Part shown: one piece after another, positions 34,321 through 42,951 of the stretch
Layout: each line of letters begins with the position of its first letter
Numbering within the stretch: position 1 is the stretch's first letter
Source: Roseburia sp.
Lineage (GTDB): Bacteria > Bacillota > Clostridia > Lachnospirales > Lachnospiraceae
DNA: 64,000 nt
Direction: 5' to 3'
NCBI GenBank assembly: GCA_019421345.1
Contig: JAHZFL010000007.1
Coordinates: forward strand, 1-64,000
Translations under genes and position numbers: made by a program
Notes under the pieces: generated by a model
Told to the model about the DNA's origin: nothing
Seen by the model: only the letters and a program-made list of their open reading frames with translations
The model's database searches: none

Positions 34321-37300
34321 ATGAGCGGAAAGAATCAGATACTGATGGTGGAGGAGACGGAAGCCGACCGCGCCGCCCTAAGAGAGATTTTAGATTCGGA
34401 TTATGAGATCATAGAGGCAGAGAGCGTCAAGCAGGCGCTTGCAATTTTAAATGCAGCGGCAGAGCCGGACGAATTTTCGGCAGTGCTGCTGCACTTTGTG
34501 CACTCTAAGCATGGAGCGTACTCTTTTTTACAGGAATATCAAAAGACAGAGACTTACCGGAGGATTCCGGTCATTATCGCTGCAGAGGAGGAGGATGCTG
34601 CCGCAGAGCGGGAATGTCTGATGCTCGGTGCGTGGGATTTTGTAAGAAAGCCGTACGATCCGCGGGTACTGTGCCTTCGTCTTGGAAATATCATCGAGAG
34701 AAGTCAGCAGCAGATGAGCCGGGAATTAAAATATCGTGCAAATTTTGACCCTCTGACAGGTATTTATAATAAAATGCGGTTTTTTGAGGAGACAAGACTG
34801 CTGTTGGAGCGCTATCCTAACGGGCATTTCGCGTTTCTGCGCATCGATATTGCAAAGTTCCAACTGGTCAACACCTTTTTCGGGGTGAAGGAGGGAGACA
34901 GACTGCTGCGGTATATCGCGGGTGTGCTGCGGGAGTTCAGCGGAAGAAGTCTGCGTGTCTGCTACGGAAGGATTGAGGCTGATATTTTCTGTATGTGTAT
35001 GCCGTATCACAAGGAGGCGGAGCTGGAGGAATTTATCCGGTATCTGCGCAGCAGGATATGGAGCTGCCATCCCGATTATGACCTCGTTCCGACGGTCGGT
35101 ATCTATGTGATCGAGGATCCTGCGCTCTCGATCGACCGTATGTATGACCGTGCGAATCTTGCCGTAAAGCAGTGCAAGGGAAATTATATCCGCAATTATG
35201 CGTTTTATACGCCCGATATGAGCGAAGCGCTGCTGAAGGAGCAGCGGATTGCAGGGCGTATGCAAAATGCGCTGGAGGCGGAGGAGTTTGTGCTCTATCT
35301 GCAGCCGAAATATGATCTGCAGAACAATACGATCGAGGGGGCAGAGGTCTTGGTGCGCTGGATCAGTCCTTCGGAGGGGGTGATACCTCCCGGAGAGTTT
35401 ATCCCGATTTTTGAGCGGAACGGATTTATCACAAAGCTTGACTTTTATGTATGGGAAAAGACCTGTCAGTTGCTTGCAAAGTGGCTGCGGGAGGGGAGAA
35501 ATCCAGAGCCGGTGTCTGTCAATATTTCCCGTGTGAGCCTTTATAATCCAAGGCTTGTGGAAACGATCACGGGGCTTGTCGATAAATATCAGATACCGCC
35601 GCGGCTGCTGCAGCTTGAGCTCACCGAAAGTGCGTGCACCAATAATCTGCAGGCGATTCATGAGATGATGGAGAAGCTTCAGCGGGTGGGATTTTCGATT
35701 TTGATGGATGATTTCGGAAGCGGCTATTCCTCTTTGAATGTCTTAAAGGATATTACCGTCGATATTTTAAAGATCGATATGAAGTTTCTCTCGGATACCT
35801 CCAAGCAGGGGCGCAGCGAGAATATTTTAGCGTCGGTGGTGCGTATGGCAAAGTGGCTTGATATGCCCGTGATCGCAGAGGGTGTCGAGCGCAGGGAGCA
35901 GGCGGATTTTCTGCGGAGCATCGGCTGTGAGTATGTGCAGGGCTTTTATTTTGCAAAGCCGATGTCAGTGGAGGATTACGAGACGCTTGCATTTGCACAT
36001 AAGGGAAATTGCAGTGCGCCGGAGCTGCCGGCTGAGACGAATGCAGACAGCCTTTGGACCTCGACCTCACAGATGGAGATTTTATTTTCGGATATGCTGC
36101 AGGCGGTTGCGGTCTATGAGTATGAGGATGAAACCGAGCGGCTTGATATTCTGCGGGTGAATAATGCCTATTATGAGCTGTTTGGCTATCAGGATATTGA
36201 CGATGCGCAAAAGAGCATTTTAAATTCGGTGGATATTGACGGACAGAATACGCTAAAGGCTGCCTTTCGCGAGGTGGTAAAGACGCGGGAGATGACAGAT
36301 TGCGAATTTGTGCGTCAGGGCGAATCGGGAACATGGATGTGGATTCAGCTAAAGCTAAAGTACATTAATCAGGTCGGAAAAAAACATGTTATTTTCGGTA
36401 CGTTGACAAACATTACGGAGCAAAAGGAAATCGACAGGGAGCTTCAGCGCTACAGGCAGGCATTTGCGGTTCGGGCGCATGAAGATAAAACACTGCTGAT
36501 CGTAGATGATGTTGAGGTGAACCGGGTATCGCTCCGCTGTATCTTTGAGGAGAAATACCGTGTGCTGGAGGCGGAAAACGGAAAAGCAGCATTGGAGTGC
36601 TTAAAGGAGCATCCCGGCGAGGTTGACGTGATCCTTCTTGATTTAGTGATGCCGGAGATGGATGGGGTCGAATTTTTGCACCGCAAGAAAATGGACTCAC
36701 AGCTTGCAGGTATCCCGGTTGTGATCATCACCTCGGACGACACGACAAGACGTCAGGCACAGGCGATGGAGCTTGGGGCGGACGACTATATTGTAAAGCC
36801 GTTTATTCCGGAAATTGCAAAAAGGCGCGTGCATAATGTGATTGAGGCACAGCGCAGATTAACGGGAGCGCTGAAGCGGTACAGTGCAAACGACGTACAG
36901 TCTGGGGCGGCGCTGTTTTCTGCACAGGGAGTGCCGGATATGGACATCAAGGCGCTGCTGCTTGTGGAGATCAATAATCTTTCCGAGATTGCCGACGCTT
37001 ATACCTACAAGGTGGCGGAGCAGATTTCTTATATTGTGGCAGAGCGGTTAAAGCGTCATTTTGCCGCTGGAAATATTGTTGCGCGCTGCAGTAGGAGAGA
37101 GTTTGTCATTACCTTTATGGAGCAACTGAAGGAGGAGGAGCTGACGCTCTTGTGCCGTTTGTTTTTGCATGATGTCGGAGAAATCGGTGCGGACGGTATC
37201 CAGCTTGACTGCTCGATCGGAGCAGTGATTGCGAAAGGGGACGGAGAGAGCTTTGCCCAGATGGCAGAGCTTGCGGATCAGGCGCTTTATGACGCCCTGC

Positions 37301-37338
37301 AAAAAGGGAAGAACCAATTTGCGGTCCGCACAGACTGA
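34321..37338 (+). CDS. Multidomain cyclic-di-GMP signalling protein: REC*-GGDEF*-EAL-PAS-REC-GGDEF*
   Basis: The 1005-residue cytosolic protein has six domains in order. Receiver 1 (about 5-125) has His58 where the phosphorylated Asp should be, so it is probably inactive. GGDEF 1 (about 135-300) has GRIEA at the signature, so no cyclase activity is expected. EAL (about 310-560) keeps EVL, ELTES, DDFGSGYSS, IDMKF, EGVE and QGF, so c-di-GMP hydrolysis is plausible. A PAS domain (about 585-710) is followed by a canonical receiver 2 with LLDLVMPEMDG and a degenerate C-terminal GGDEF (SRREF). ATG 34321 follows TAAGGAAG; a TTG at 34279 is the alternative. No membrane segment is seen. Confidence 0.9.
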   Translation: MSGKNQILMVEETEADRAALREILDSDYEIIEAESVKQALAILNAAAEPDEFSAVLLHFVHSKHGAYSFLQEYQKTETYRRIPVIIAAEEEDAAAERECLMLGAWDFVRKPYDPRVLCLRLGNIIERSQQQMSRELKYRANFDPLTGIYNKMRFFEETRLLLERYPNGHFAFLRIDIAKFQLVNTFFGVKEGDRLLRYIAGVLREFSGRSLRVCYGRIEADIFCMCMPYHKEAELEEFIRYLRSRIWSCHPDYDLVPTVGIYVIEDPALSIDRMYDRANLAVKQCKGNYIRNYAFYTPDMSEALLKEQRIAGRMQNALEAEEFVLYLQPKYDLQNNTIEGAEVLVRWISPSEGVIPPGEFIPIFERNGFITKLDFYVWEKTCQLLAKWLREGRNPEPVSVNISRVSLYNPRLVETITGLVDKYQIPPRLLQLELTESACTNNLQAIHEMMEKLQRVGFSILMDDFGSGYSSLNVLKDITVDILKIDMKFLSDTSKQGRSENILASVVRMAKWLDMPVIAEGVERREQADFLRSIGCEYVQGFYFAKPMSVEDYETLAFAHKGNCSAPELPAETNADSLWTSTSQMEILFSDMLQAVAVYEYEDETERLDILRVNNAYYELFGYQDIDDAQKSILNSVDIDGQNTLKAAFREVVKTREMTDCEFVRQGESGTWMWIQLKLKYINQVGKKHVIFGTLTNITEQKEIDRELQRYRQAFAVRAHEDKTLLIVDDVEVNRVSLRCIFEEKYRVLEAENGKAALECLKEHPGEVDVILLDLVMPEMDGVEFLHRKKMDSQLAGIPVVIITSDDTTRRQAQAMELGADDYIVKPFIPEIAKRRVHNVIEAQRRLTGALKRYSANDVQSGAALFSAQGVPDMDIKALLLVEINNLSEIADAYTYKVAEQISYIVAERLKRHFAAGNIVARCSRREFVITFMEQLKEEELTLLCRLFLHDVGEIGADGIQLDCSIGAVIAKGDGESFAQMAELADQALYDALQKGKNQFAVRTD

Positions 37339-37364
37339 GAAAGCGGGAAAGGAGCGTTTCTCCA

Positions 37365-38039
37365 ATGGAAATTTATGTGGCGGAGGTTGGAGAGCTTTTC
37401 GGAGAGCATATGCCATTGGAGCTTTATGAGATGCTTACGCCGGAGAGGCGCGAAAAGATCAAACGTATTCGCATAGAATCGGAGCAGAGACGGAGTGCGG
37501 CAGTCGGACTGCTGTTAGAGTATGGACTGCGGCAGCGCGGGTATTCTCTCGTTTGTGATCACGGCTTTCAGAAGCTTGGGATTTCGCGTGAAACGTATGG
37601 AAAGCCCTATCTGACGGGGACGGAACAGCTTTTTTTTAATCTTTCACACAGCGGGAGCTATGCGGCTGCGGTGTTTTCGGATGAGCCGGTCGGGATTGAT
37701 GTTGAACGTGTCCGTCCGGCAGATCTGGCTCTCGCCAAACGCTTTTTTGCGGCGGAGGAGTATGCAGCGCTTCGCGCTGTTTCTGATGAACGTGACATGG
37801 GCGGACGGCTGGATAGGGAATTTATACGGCTGTGGACAAGGAAAGAAAGCTACATCAAAGCGGTAGGCGAGGGGATGCACCTGCCGCTTGCTGATTTTTC
37901 TGTGCTTGCAGAGACGGTAAGCTATGGGCAGTTTGGTACCTATTATTTAAGCACATGGGAGATGTTTGACGATGCAGTGCTCTCTGTCTGCGCAGGCAAG
38001 GAGATTGCGGCGCAGGTGCGCCGCATTTCTTTGACATAA
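37365..38039 (+). CDS. Sfp-type 4'-phosphopantetheinyl transferase
   Basis: It attaches phosphopantetheine to carrier-protein serines. The family motifs are present: FNLSHSGSYAAAVFS, VGIDVERVRP with the metal Asp/Glu, and FIRLWTRKESYIKAVG. At 224 residues it is a full Sfp-type enzyme. No NRPS, PKS or fatty-acid genes are nearby. It follows the signalling protein by 26 bases. The last residues and TAA stop lie inside a family A repeat. Confidence 0.93.
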   Translation: MEIYVAEVGELFGEHMPLELYEMLTPERREKIKRIRIESEQRRSAAVGLLLEYGLRQRGYSLVCDHGFQKLGISRETYGKPYLTGTEQLFFNLSHSGSYAAAVFSDEPVGIDVERVRPADLALAKRFFAAEEYAALRAVSDERDMGGRLDREFIRLWTRKESYIKAVGEGMHLPLADFSVLAETVSYGQFGTYYLSTWEMFDDAVLSVCAGKEIAAQVRRISLT

Positions 38040-38071
38040 GAGTGGCTCGCGAAGCGTGTCGCTCGTTGTTT
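38032..38071. repeat. Dispersed hairpin repeat, family A (copy 4), overlapping a stop codon
   Basis: The unit starts TGACATAAGAG and carries the GGCTCGCGAAGCG core. The codons TTG ACA TAA of the Sfp-type gene run into the repeat, so the repeat supplies the gene's last residue and stop. Confidence 0.7.
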
Positions 38072-38190
38072 GACGAGCTCGCGTGCGCGCTGCTGTGCGG
38101 AAGAAATCTGCGGCACTGAGGAAAGAGGAGACTGGTGAAAAATGGCATTGAGATACAATTTTTCACAGCCGAATTTGTGCCGAGGCGACA

Positions 38191-38261
38191 CAAATTCAAG
38201 CGCCGAGGCGCATTTGAAATTCGACTGGCGTTTCCTCGCGATAATTCGCTTCGGAATGGAG
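38191..38261 (+). promoter_or_regulatory. Structured leader element of greA (family C, copy 1)
   Basis: The element runs from CAAATTCAAG to TTCGGAATGGAG, whose GGAG serves as the greA Shine-Dalgarno. It aligns end to end with 44327-44398. A CGAGG/CCTCG pairing here corresponds to CAGAG/CTCTG in the other copy. Just upstream, GAATTTGTG and CACAAATTC (38171-38179 / 38189-38197) form another 9-bp dyad. Confidence 0.6.
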
Positions 38262-38267
38262 ATTATT

Positions 38268-38771
38268 ATGTATGATGAATTGACAGAGCAGGATATTAAA
38301 AAAATGGAGGAGGAGATCGAGTACCGCAAGCTTGTGGTGCGCAAGCAGGCGTTAGAGGCGGTAAAAGAGGCGCGTGCGCATGGAGATCTTTCCGAAAATT
38401 TTGAGTATCATGCAGCAAAAAAGGACAAGAACCAGAATGAGAGCAGGATTCGTTATCTGGAACGGATGATCAAGACGGCAAAGATCATATCCACAGATTC
38501 TGCCGATGATGAGGTTGGGATGAATAATACCGTTACTGTTTATTTTGAGGAGGATGATGAGGAGGAGATTTACCGGATCGTGACAACGGTGCGCGGAAAC
38601 TCTCTAAAAAATTTAATCAGCAATGAGTCGCCGCTTGGAAAAGCGCTGCTTGGACATAAGGTGGGGGACAGAGTTGAGGTCAGGGTCAATGAGGGGTACT
38701 CTTATTTTGTAGAGATACGTCATATTGAGAATACAGTCGATGACGGAACCGATAAATTACGGAGCTTTTAG
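38268..38771 (+). CDS. greA: Transcription elongation factor GreA/GreB family
   Basis: It rescues backtracked RNA polymerase by stimulating transcript cleavage. The coiled-coil tip motif DLSENFEYHAAK with the catalytic acidic residues and the C-terminal FKBP-like domain (SPLGKALLGHKVGDRVEV) are clear. ATG 38268 with GGAG six bases upstream gives 167 residues. An ORF reading from 38142 would translate the structured leader and is rejected. metF starts 13 bases later. Confidence 0.93.
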   Translation: MYDELTEQDIKKMEEEIEYRKLVVRKQALEAVKEARAHGDLSENFEYHAAKKDKNQNESRIRYLERMIKTAKIISTDSADDEVGMNNTVTVYFEEDDEEEIYRIVTTVRGNSLKNLISNESPLGKALLGHKVGDRVEVRVNEGYSYFVEIRHIENTVDDGTDKLRSF

Positions 38772-38784
38772 GAAAGGGGAAGAT

Positions 38785-39663
38785 ATGAGGCTAAAAGAAC
38801 TGTTGGAGACAGATGAGATCACGATTTCCTGCGAGCTGTTTCCGCCAAAGGAGGGAGCGCAGCTTGAAAACTATAAAAAGCTCGTGGCGGAAATGGCGGC
38901 GTTAAAGCCGGCGTATATGAGCGTTACCTACGGCGCATCCGGCGGCACCTCCGATTATACGGTGGAGCTTGCAAACGAGATATGTCATGTGAATCATATT
39001 CCGGCGCTTGCGCATCTGACCTGCGCCTCCTCGACAAAAGAAAAGGTAGCGTCGGTGTTGAAGGAGTTAAAGGAGAAGAAAATTGAAAATATATTGGCGC
39101 TGCGCGGAGATATTTTGCCGGACACCTCGTTTCCGCTTCCAAACCAGTATCATCATGCGAGCGATCTGATTGCCGAGATCAAGCAGCAGGGAGATTTTTA
39201 TATTGGAGGAGCCTGTTATCCCGAAGGGCATCCTGAGGCGGAAACAATTTTTGCGGATTTGGATCATTTAAAGGAAAAAGTTGACGCGGGATGTGAATTT
39301 TTGACTACACAGATGTTTTTTGATAATCATATTCTCTATAATTTTATGTATAAAGCATTAAAGAAGGGGATTGATGTGCCGGTCGTGGCAGGTATTATGC
39401 CAGTGACAAACCGTGCGCAGGTGAAGCGGATCATGAAGCTTTCGGGTAATCTGGTGCCGCCGCGTTTTCTTGCGATCGTGGACCGGTTCGGCGATCATCC
39501 GGCGGCGATGAAGCAGGCGGGCATTGCCTATGCGACGGAGCAGATCATCGACCTGATCGCTAACGGAGTCAATCATGTGCATATTTACACGATGAATAAG
39601 CCGGATGTGGCGGGAGCGATCTTAAATAATCTCTCGGATATTTATGTGCGCGGAAGGGATTAA
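38785..39663 (+). CDS. metF: Methylenetetrahydrofolate reductase
   Basis: It reduces methylene-THF to methyl-THF for methionine synthesis or, in acetogens, the Wood-Ljungdahl methyl branch. SCELFPPKEGAQLENYKK near the start, SVTYGASGGTSDYT and the FFDNHILYNFM segment fit the family. At 292 residues it is the short FAD-only bacterial type. ATG 38785 follows AGGAAAGGGGAAG. metA lies 10 kb away, but no metH is in the window. Confidence 0.95.
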   Translation: MRLKELLETDEITISCELFPPKEGAQLENYKKLVAEMAALKPAYMSVTYGASGGTSDYTVELANEICHVNHIPALAHLTCASSTKEKVASVLKELKEKKIENILALRGDILPDTSFPLPNQYHHASDLIAEIKQQGDFYIGGACYPEGHPEAETIFADLDHLKEKVDAGCEFLTTQMFFDNHILYNFMYKALKKGIDVPVVAGIMPVTNRAQVKRIMKLSGNLVPPRFLAIVDRFGDHPAAMKQAGIAYATEQIIDLIANGVNHVHIYTMNKPDVAGAILNNLSDIYVRGRD

Positions 39664-39714
39664 AACGTACGGAAAATAACAGAGAGTAAGCATGTAAAAG
39701 GAGCAGTGGAAACA

Positions 39715-40182
39715 ATGAAGCAGGAAGTATTGAGTAGAAGGCTGACAGAACTGATTGCAGAGACAAAGCAGGGAAAGGTGCATTGGATGGTGGAGCTGCA
39801 GACCACGGAGGCAAATGAGGAGGAGCAAAAGCCGCATGAGACGGAGGACGGTATTGAGTGGATCGTTGACGAATGCTATGTGTCCTACTGCTGCAAGTAC
39901 AGGGGCGAGGAATTTTGCTTTATTACCTATGAGCTGATCAAGACGGCAGGTGCGCAGGTGAAAACAAGCAATCTTGTCTTTGTGCCGCCGCTTGGCATCC
40001 GCTATTTTGATCTGCGTCTTCTGCTGCCAAGCAGCGTGGAAACCTCGGCGGTACTGATGGAGCAGATCCATCAGTTGTGGAAGCTTTTGCTTGCGATGTA
40101 TGAGGCGGATAAGAGCAGCGTAACCTTGCATGCCCGTTCGGGAGTACTCACGATCGAGGATGAGCCGGGCTTTGAGGGATGA
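39715..40182 (+). CDS. Conserved hypothetical protein
   Basis: The 155-residue soluble protein is acidic at the N-terminal part (a run of Glu in TTEANEEEQKPHETEDG) and has no signal peptide, membrane segment or known motif. I do not recognise the family. The ATG at 39715 lies 11 bases after AAGGAG; a GTG at 39706 is too close to that site. It follows metF by 51 bases and ends at a strong terminator. Confidence 0.75.
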   Translation: MKQEVLSRRLTELIAETKQGKVHWMVELQTTEANEEEQKPHETEDGIEWIVDECYVSYCCKYRGEEFCFITYELIKTAGAQVKTSNLVFVPPLGIRYFDLRLLLPSSVETSAVLMEQIHQLWKLLLAMYEADKSSVTLHARSGVLTIEDEPGFEG

Positions 40183-40251
40183 GAACAAAGAATTTAACAA
40201 CAAGTCTGATCCGCTGCTGTGCGATTCGCCGGAGCGTTTTTGTCTGACTGG

Positions 40252-40287
40252 AAAAGGGAGCTTATCGAAACAGATAGCTCCCTTTTT
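40252..40287. terminator. Strong hairpin terminator, probably bidirectional
   Basis: AAAAGGGAGCT (40252-40262) pairs with AGCTCCCTTTT (40276-40286), with ATC/GAT extending the stem inward, followed by T. It closes the greA-metF group and faces the convergent larC. Confidence 0.85.
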
Positions 40288-40330
40288 GAAAGAGAGGATG
40301 TTTCTTAAAATGGCTGCCGCCGTTATTGAT

Positions 40331-40371
40331 TTGAAGTAAGAGTGGCTCGCGAAGCGTGTCCCTCGCTGTTA
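40331..40371. repeat. Dispersed hairpin repeat, family A (copy 5), at the larC 3' end
   Basis: AAGTAAGAGTGGCTCGCG continues into AAGCGTGTCCCTCGCTGTTA. Two substitutions at the right arm (CCCTC, GCTG) weaken the outer stem. Its end overlaps the larC stop codon (TTA at 40369-40371 on the + strand). Confidence 0.65.
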
Positions 40372-41754
40372 CTGTTTGCGCACTGGCTTTGCATGCGGAA
40401 GGGACTGTATGACATCATCCAGAGAGCAGCCGTTCTTTCGGACAGCAGCTTTCAAATCTTCAAATTCCGGCTTTGTTTTTTCAATGCCGTAGCCGACGCT
40501 TCGCTTGATGCGGATTTCTCCGTAGGAGGATTCCAGCGTCTGAAAGGAGGAATCCAGCTTGGCGCGCTCAAAGGTCTGGAAGCGCACGCCGCGCGTGGTA
40601 GTGTGCAGGAAAAACAGCCCGGTAAATTTTTCGCGGTCATTTGGCGTGCAAAGACAGGTCAGCAGAACGCCCGGACGATTTTTTTTCATCTGGATCGGAG
40701 CGGTCCAGACATCAAGCGCGCCTGCCTCCGTCAGCAGCTCAACGGCAAGTCCGATCGCTTCGCCCGTCATATCGTCAAGATTACAGGAAATTGCAAGGAC
40801 GGTGTCATCACAGGGAAAGCTGTCCTCATCTTCAGTGGAAAGAAGGGAAGCGCTTTCGCCCCAAAAGGCGCGGACGCAGTTTGCGATTTCAAAATCCTTG
40901 GTACCCATACCGTAGCCGATTGCGGTTGTTGTCATAGCGGGCATCGGCAAAAAGCGTGTGACATAATGCTTTAGGAGCGCGGCGCCGGTCGGTGTACACA
41001 GCTCGCTGGTAACAGAACCCATGTAATAAGGAATGCCGCGCAGGAGCTCGGCAGTAGCCGGGGCAGGCACGGGAAGCACTCCGTGCGCGCAGCGGATAAA
41101 GCCGTTGCCGACATGAACGGGGGAGGCAAGGATCTGCTCCGGTGCAAGCATATGGATCAACAGTGCGCAGCCTACGACATCGGCAAGCGCGTCGAGCGTT
41201 CCAACCTCATGAAAATGAATCTGCTCCAGAGTCGTTCCGTGCACCCTTGCCTCTGCCTCGCCGATGAGACGATAGATGGCGCAGGCGTCCTGTTTTACCT
41301 CGTCTGCGAGAGGAAGGGAGCTGATTTTTACTAATATAGAAGCATAGTCGGTGTGAGGATGCTCATGTTCATGTGTATGGGAATGAGGGTCGTGTGTATG
41401 TACGGCATGGCTGTGCGCGTGCATAACATGCACATGTTCGCCGCCCGTTAGGGTTTCATGCTCCGTATGTGCATGCTCCGATCGTGTATGACTGTGTTGA
41501 TGAGAGAGGGGAGAGGGGCTGTCGGAGTTTGCCTCAAGGGCAGTCTCCTCACTGCCTAAAACAGCAACATGCATGTGCGTACCGCATATGCCGCATTTTA
41601 CGGCGGGCTCTGCGGTGATGCTGACCGAAAATGGCGCGAGCGCTTCATTGATCGTCTGTAAAAACAGTTCCTTTTGCGGGCAAAGCTCATAGAGCGCGCT
41701 CATCAGCATATCTCCGGCAGCGCCCATATGACATTCAAGATAAATCGTTTTCAT
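40369..41754 (-). CDS. larC: LarC, nickel insertion protein for the nickel-pincer cofactor
   Basis: LarC inserts nickel into pyridinium-3,5-bisthiocarboxylic acid mononucleotide in a CTP-dependent reaction, completing the cofactor of lactate racemase-type enzymes. The start MKTIYLECHMGAAGDMLMSAL is diagnostic. About residues 85-145 form an extremely His-rich linker with many HSH, HTH and HEH steps, suited to nickel storage or capture. In Lactobacillus plantarum larC needs a programmed frameshift; here it is one 461-residue frame. It follows larB by 16 bases, with AAGGAGG upstream. LarE is not in the window. Confidence 0.95.
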   Translation of the reverse strand: MKTIYLECHMGAAGDMLMSALYELCPQKELFLQTINEALAPFSVSITAEPAVKCGICGTHMHVAVLGSEETALEANSDSPSPLSHQHSHTRSEHAHTEHETLTGGEHVHVMHAHSHAVHTHDPHSHTHEHEHPHTDYASILVKISSLPLADEVKQDACAIYRLIGEAEARVHGTTLEQIHFHEVGTLDALADVVGCALLIHMLAPEQILASPVHVGNGFIRCAHGVLPVPAPATAELLRGIPYYMGSVTSELCTPTGAALLKHYVTRFLPMPAMTTTAIGYGMGTKDFEIANCVRAFWGESASLLSTEDEDSFPCDDTVLAISCNLDDMTGEAIGLAVELLTEAGALDVWTAPIQMKKNRPGVLLTCLCTPNDREKFTGLFFLHTTTRGVRFQTFERAKLDSSFQTLESSYGEIRIKRSVGYGIEKTKPEFEDLKAAVRKNGCSLDDVIQSLPHAKPVRKQ

Positions 41755-41770
41755 AAGAATATCCTCCTTT

Positions 41771-42526
41771 TTATTTACTGCACATGTGATTGATCATGCT
41801 GGCAAGATAGCCGGCGCCAAAGCCGTTGTCAATATTGACGACAGAGACGCCGCTGGCGCATGAATTAAGCATGGACAAAAGCGCGGAGACGCCCTGAAAG
41901 CTTGCGCCGTAACCGATGCTTGTCGGTACGCCGATGACCGGACAGTCGCTTAATCCTCCGATTACGCTGGCAAGCGCGCCCTCCATGCCGGCAACAGCAA
42001 TGATGACATTCGCGCTGCTGATCAATTCCAAATGAGAGAGAAGACGGTGAATGCCGGCAACGCCGACATCATAGAGCCGGACAACCTCATTTCCAAGTGC
42101 CTCTGCAGTCAGGGCAGCCTCCTCGGCGACCGGAATATCGCTTGTTCCTCCGGTTGCAACAACGATCGTTCCGCTTGCAGAAATATGATTGTGCCGGTTT
42201 ACGATGCCGATGCGTGAAGCTTCGTCGTAAAAAAGAGAAAAGCGCGCGGCGAGATAGGAGGCGGAATCAGGTGAAAGGTGCGTGATCAGGATGTTTTTTG
42301 GGCAGTGCAAAAGCAAGCTTGCCACAATGCCCTCGATCTGTTCCTTTGTCTTGGAAGCGCCGTAAATAACCTCCGGTACGCCCTGTCTGACCTCACGGTG
42401 ATGATCCACCTTTGCGAAGCCTAAATCCTCGTAGGGCGTCAGCTTTAGGCGGGCATATCCCTCGGCGGCAGAAATTTTGCCGTCCTCAATATCTGAAAGA
42501 ATCTGTCGGATGTGTTCATTTTCCAT
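41771..42526 (-). CDS. larB: LarB, nicotinic acid adenine dinucleotide carboxylase/hydrolase
   Basis: LarB carboxylates nicotinic acid adenine dinucleotide and cleaves off AMP, the first step of nickel-pincer cofactor synthesis. The C-terminal half is PurE-like, with VATGGTSDIPVAEEAA and GMEGALASVIGGL, as expected. ATG at 42526 gives 251 residues; the frame upstream to 42589 overlaps the promoter and is not used. A probable LarA-family client lies at 62555 onward. Confidence 0.95.
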   Translation of the reverse strand: MENEHIRQILSDIEDGKISAAEGYARLKLTPYEDLGFAKVDHHREVRQGVPEVIYGASKTKEQIEGIVASLLLHCPKNILITHLSPDSASYLAARFSLFYDEASRIGIVNRHNHISASGTIVVATGGTSDIPVAEEAALTAEALGNEVVRLYDVGVAGIHRLLSHLELISSANVIIAVAGMEGALASVIGGLSDCPVIGVPTSIGYGASFQGVSALLSMLNSCASGVSVVNIDNGFGAGYLASMINHMCSK

Positions 42527-42560
42527 AGTATGTATGCCTTTCTTTTGCTTAGATAAATGT

Positions 42561-42589
42561 ATTATACATAGCGTGAGACAGGAATGCAA
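42561..42589 (-). promoter_or_regulatory. larB-larC promoter
   Basis: On the minus strand TTGCAT (42589-42584) and a perfect TATAAT (42566-42561) are 17 bases apart, about 35 bases before the larB start. Confidence 0.7.
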
Positions 42590-42657
42590 GAGAGGGAGGC
42601 TTTGGAAAAATAACGTCGGTTATGTATTGACAAGCGTTACGTTTATGCATAGAGTAG

Positions 42658-42936
42658 AAAACAGATGATCTCGGTATTCTTTGTTATTTTCCGCAGATAT
42701 GGGCAATCGACGATACGGATGCCGTCTGGCGTGCGGAGATTCAGAATGGTTACAGCTACGGGTATCCCATGTCGGTCGTGAGCGCGCATGTTTCCGTCTG
42801 TCCAAACCATCAGAACCTGCGGAGCACACTGTTGGAAACGACATTCCCCATAGCGGCGTTTGGGGTTTGCAGCTATGAGTACAATCTTTGTGAGACGAGC
42901 GAGGAAGAATTTGCGGCTGTATTTCATGGAAAAAAC
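42658..42936 (+). pseudogene. Remnant of a GH36 alpha-galactosidase
   Basis: This frame opens after TAG at 42655-42657 and reads YFPQIWAIDDTDAV, then YGYPMSVVSAHVSVCPNHQ, then LLETTFPIAAFGVCSYEYNL. These match, in order and spacing, the region after the catalytic core of GH36 alpha-galactosidases (PQIW.SDDTDA, Y.LS.MGAHVS..PNHQ, LETR...A.FG..GYEL). Only about 90 residues remain: the N-terminal catalytic part is missing and the end runs into dinB. No start or Shine-Dalgarno is seen. It is therefore a decayed fragment, not a gene. Confidence 0.75.
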
Positions 42937-42951
42937 AGAGACAGGCGGGGC

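Noticed and set aside
38142..38267. N-terminal extension of greA
   Set aside because: It would translate the structured leader; the family start and the GGAG site point to 38268.
40369..41754. Programmed frameshift in larC
   Set aside because: Known in Lactobacillus, but here the gene is one continuous frame.
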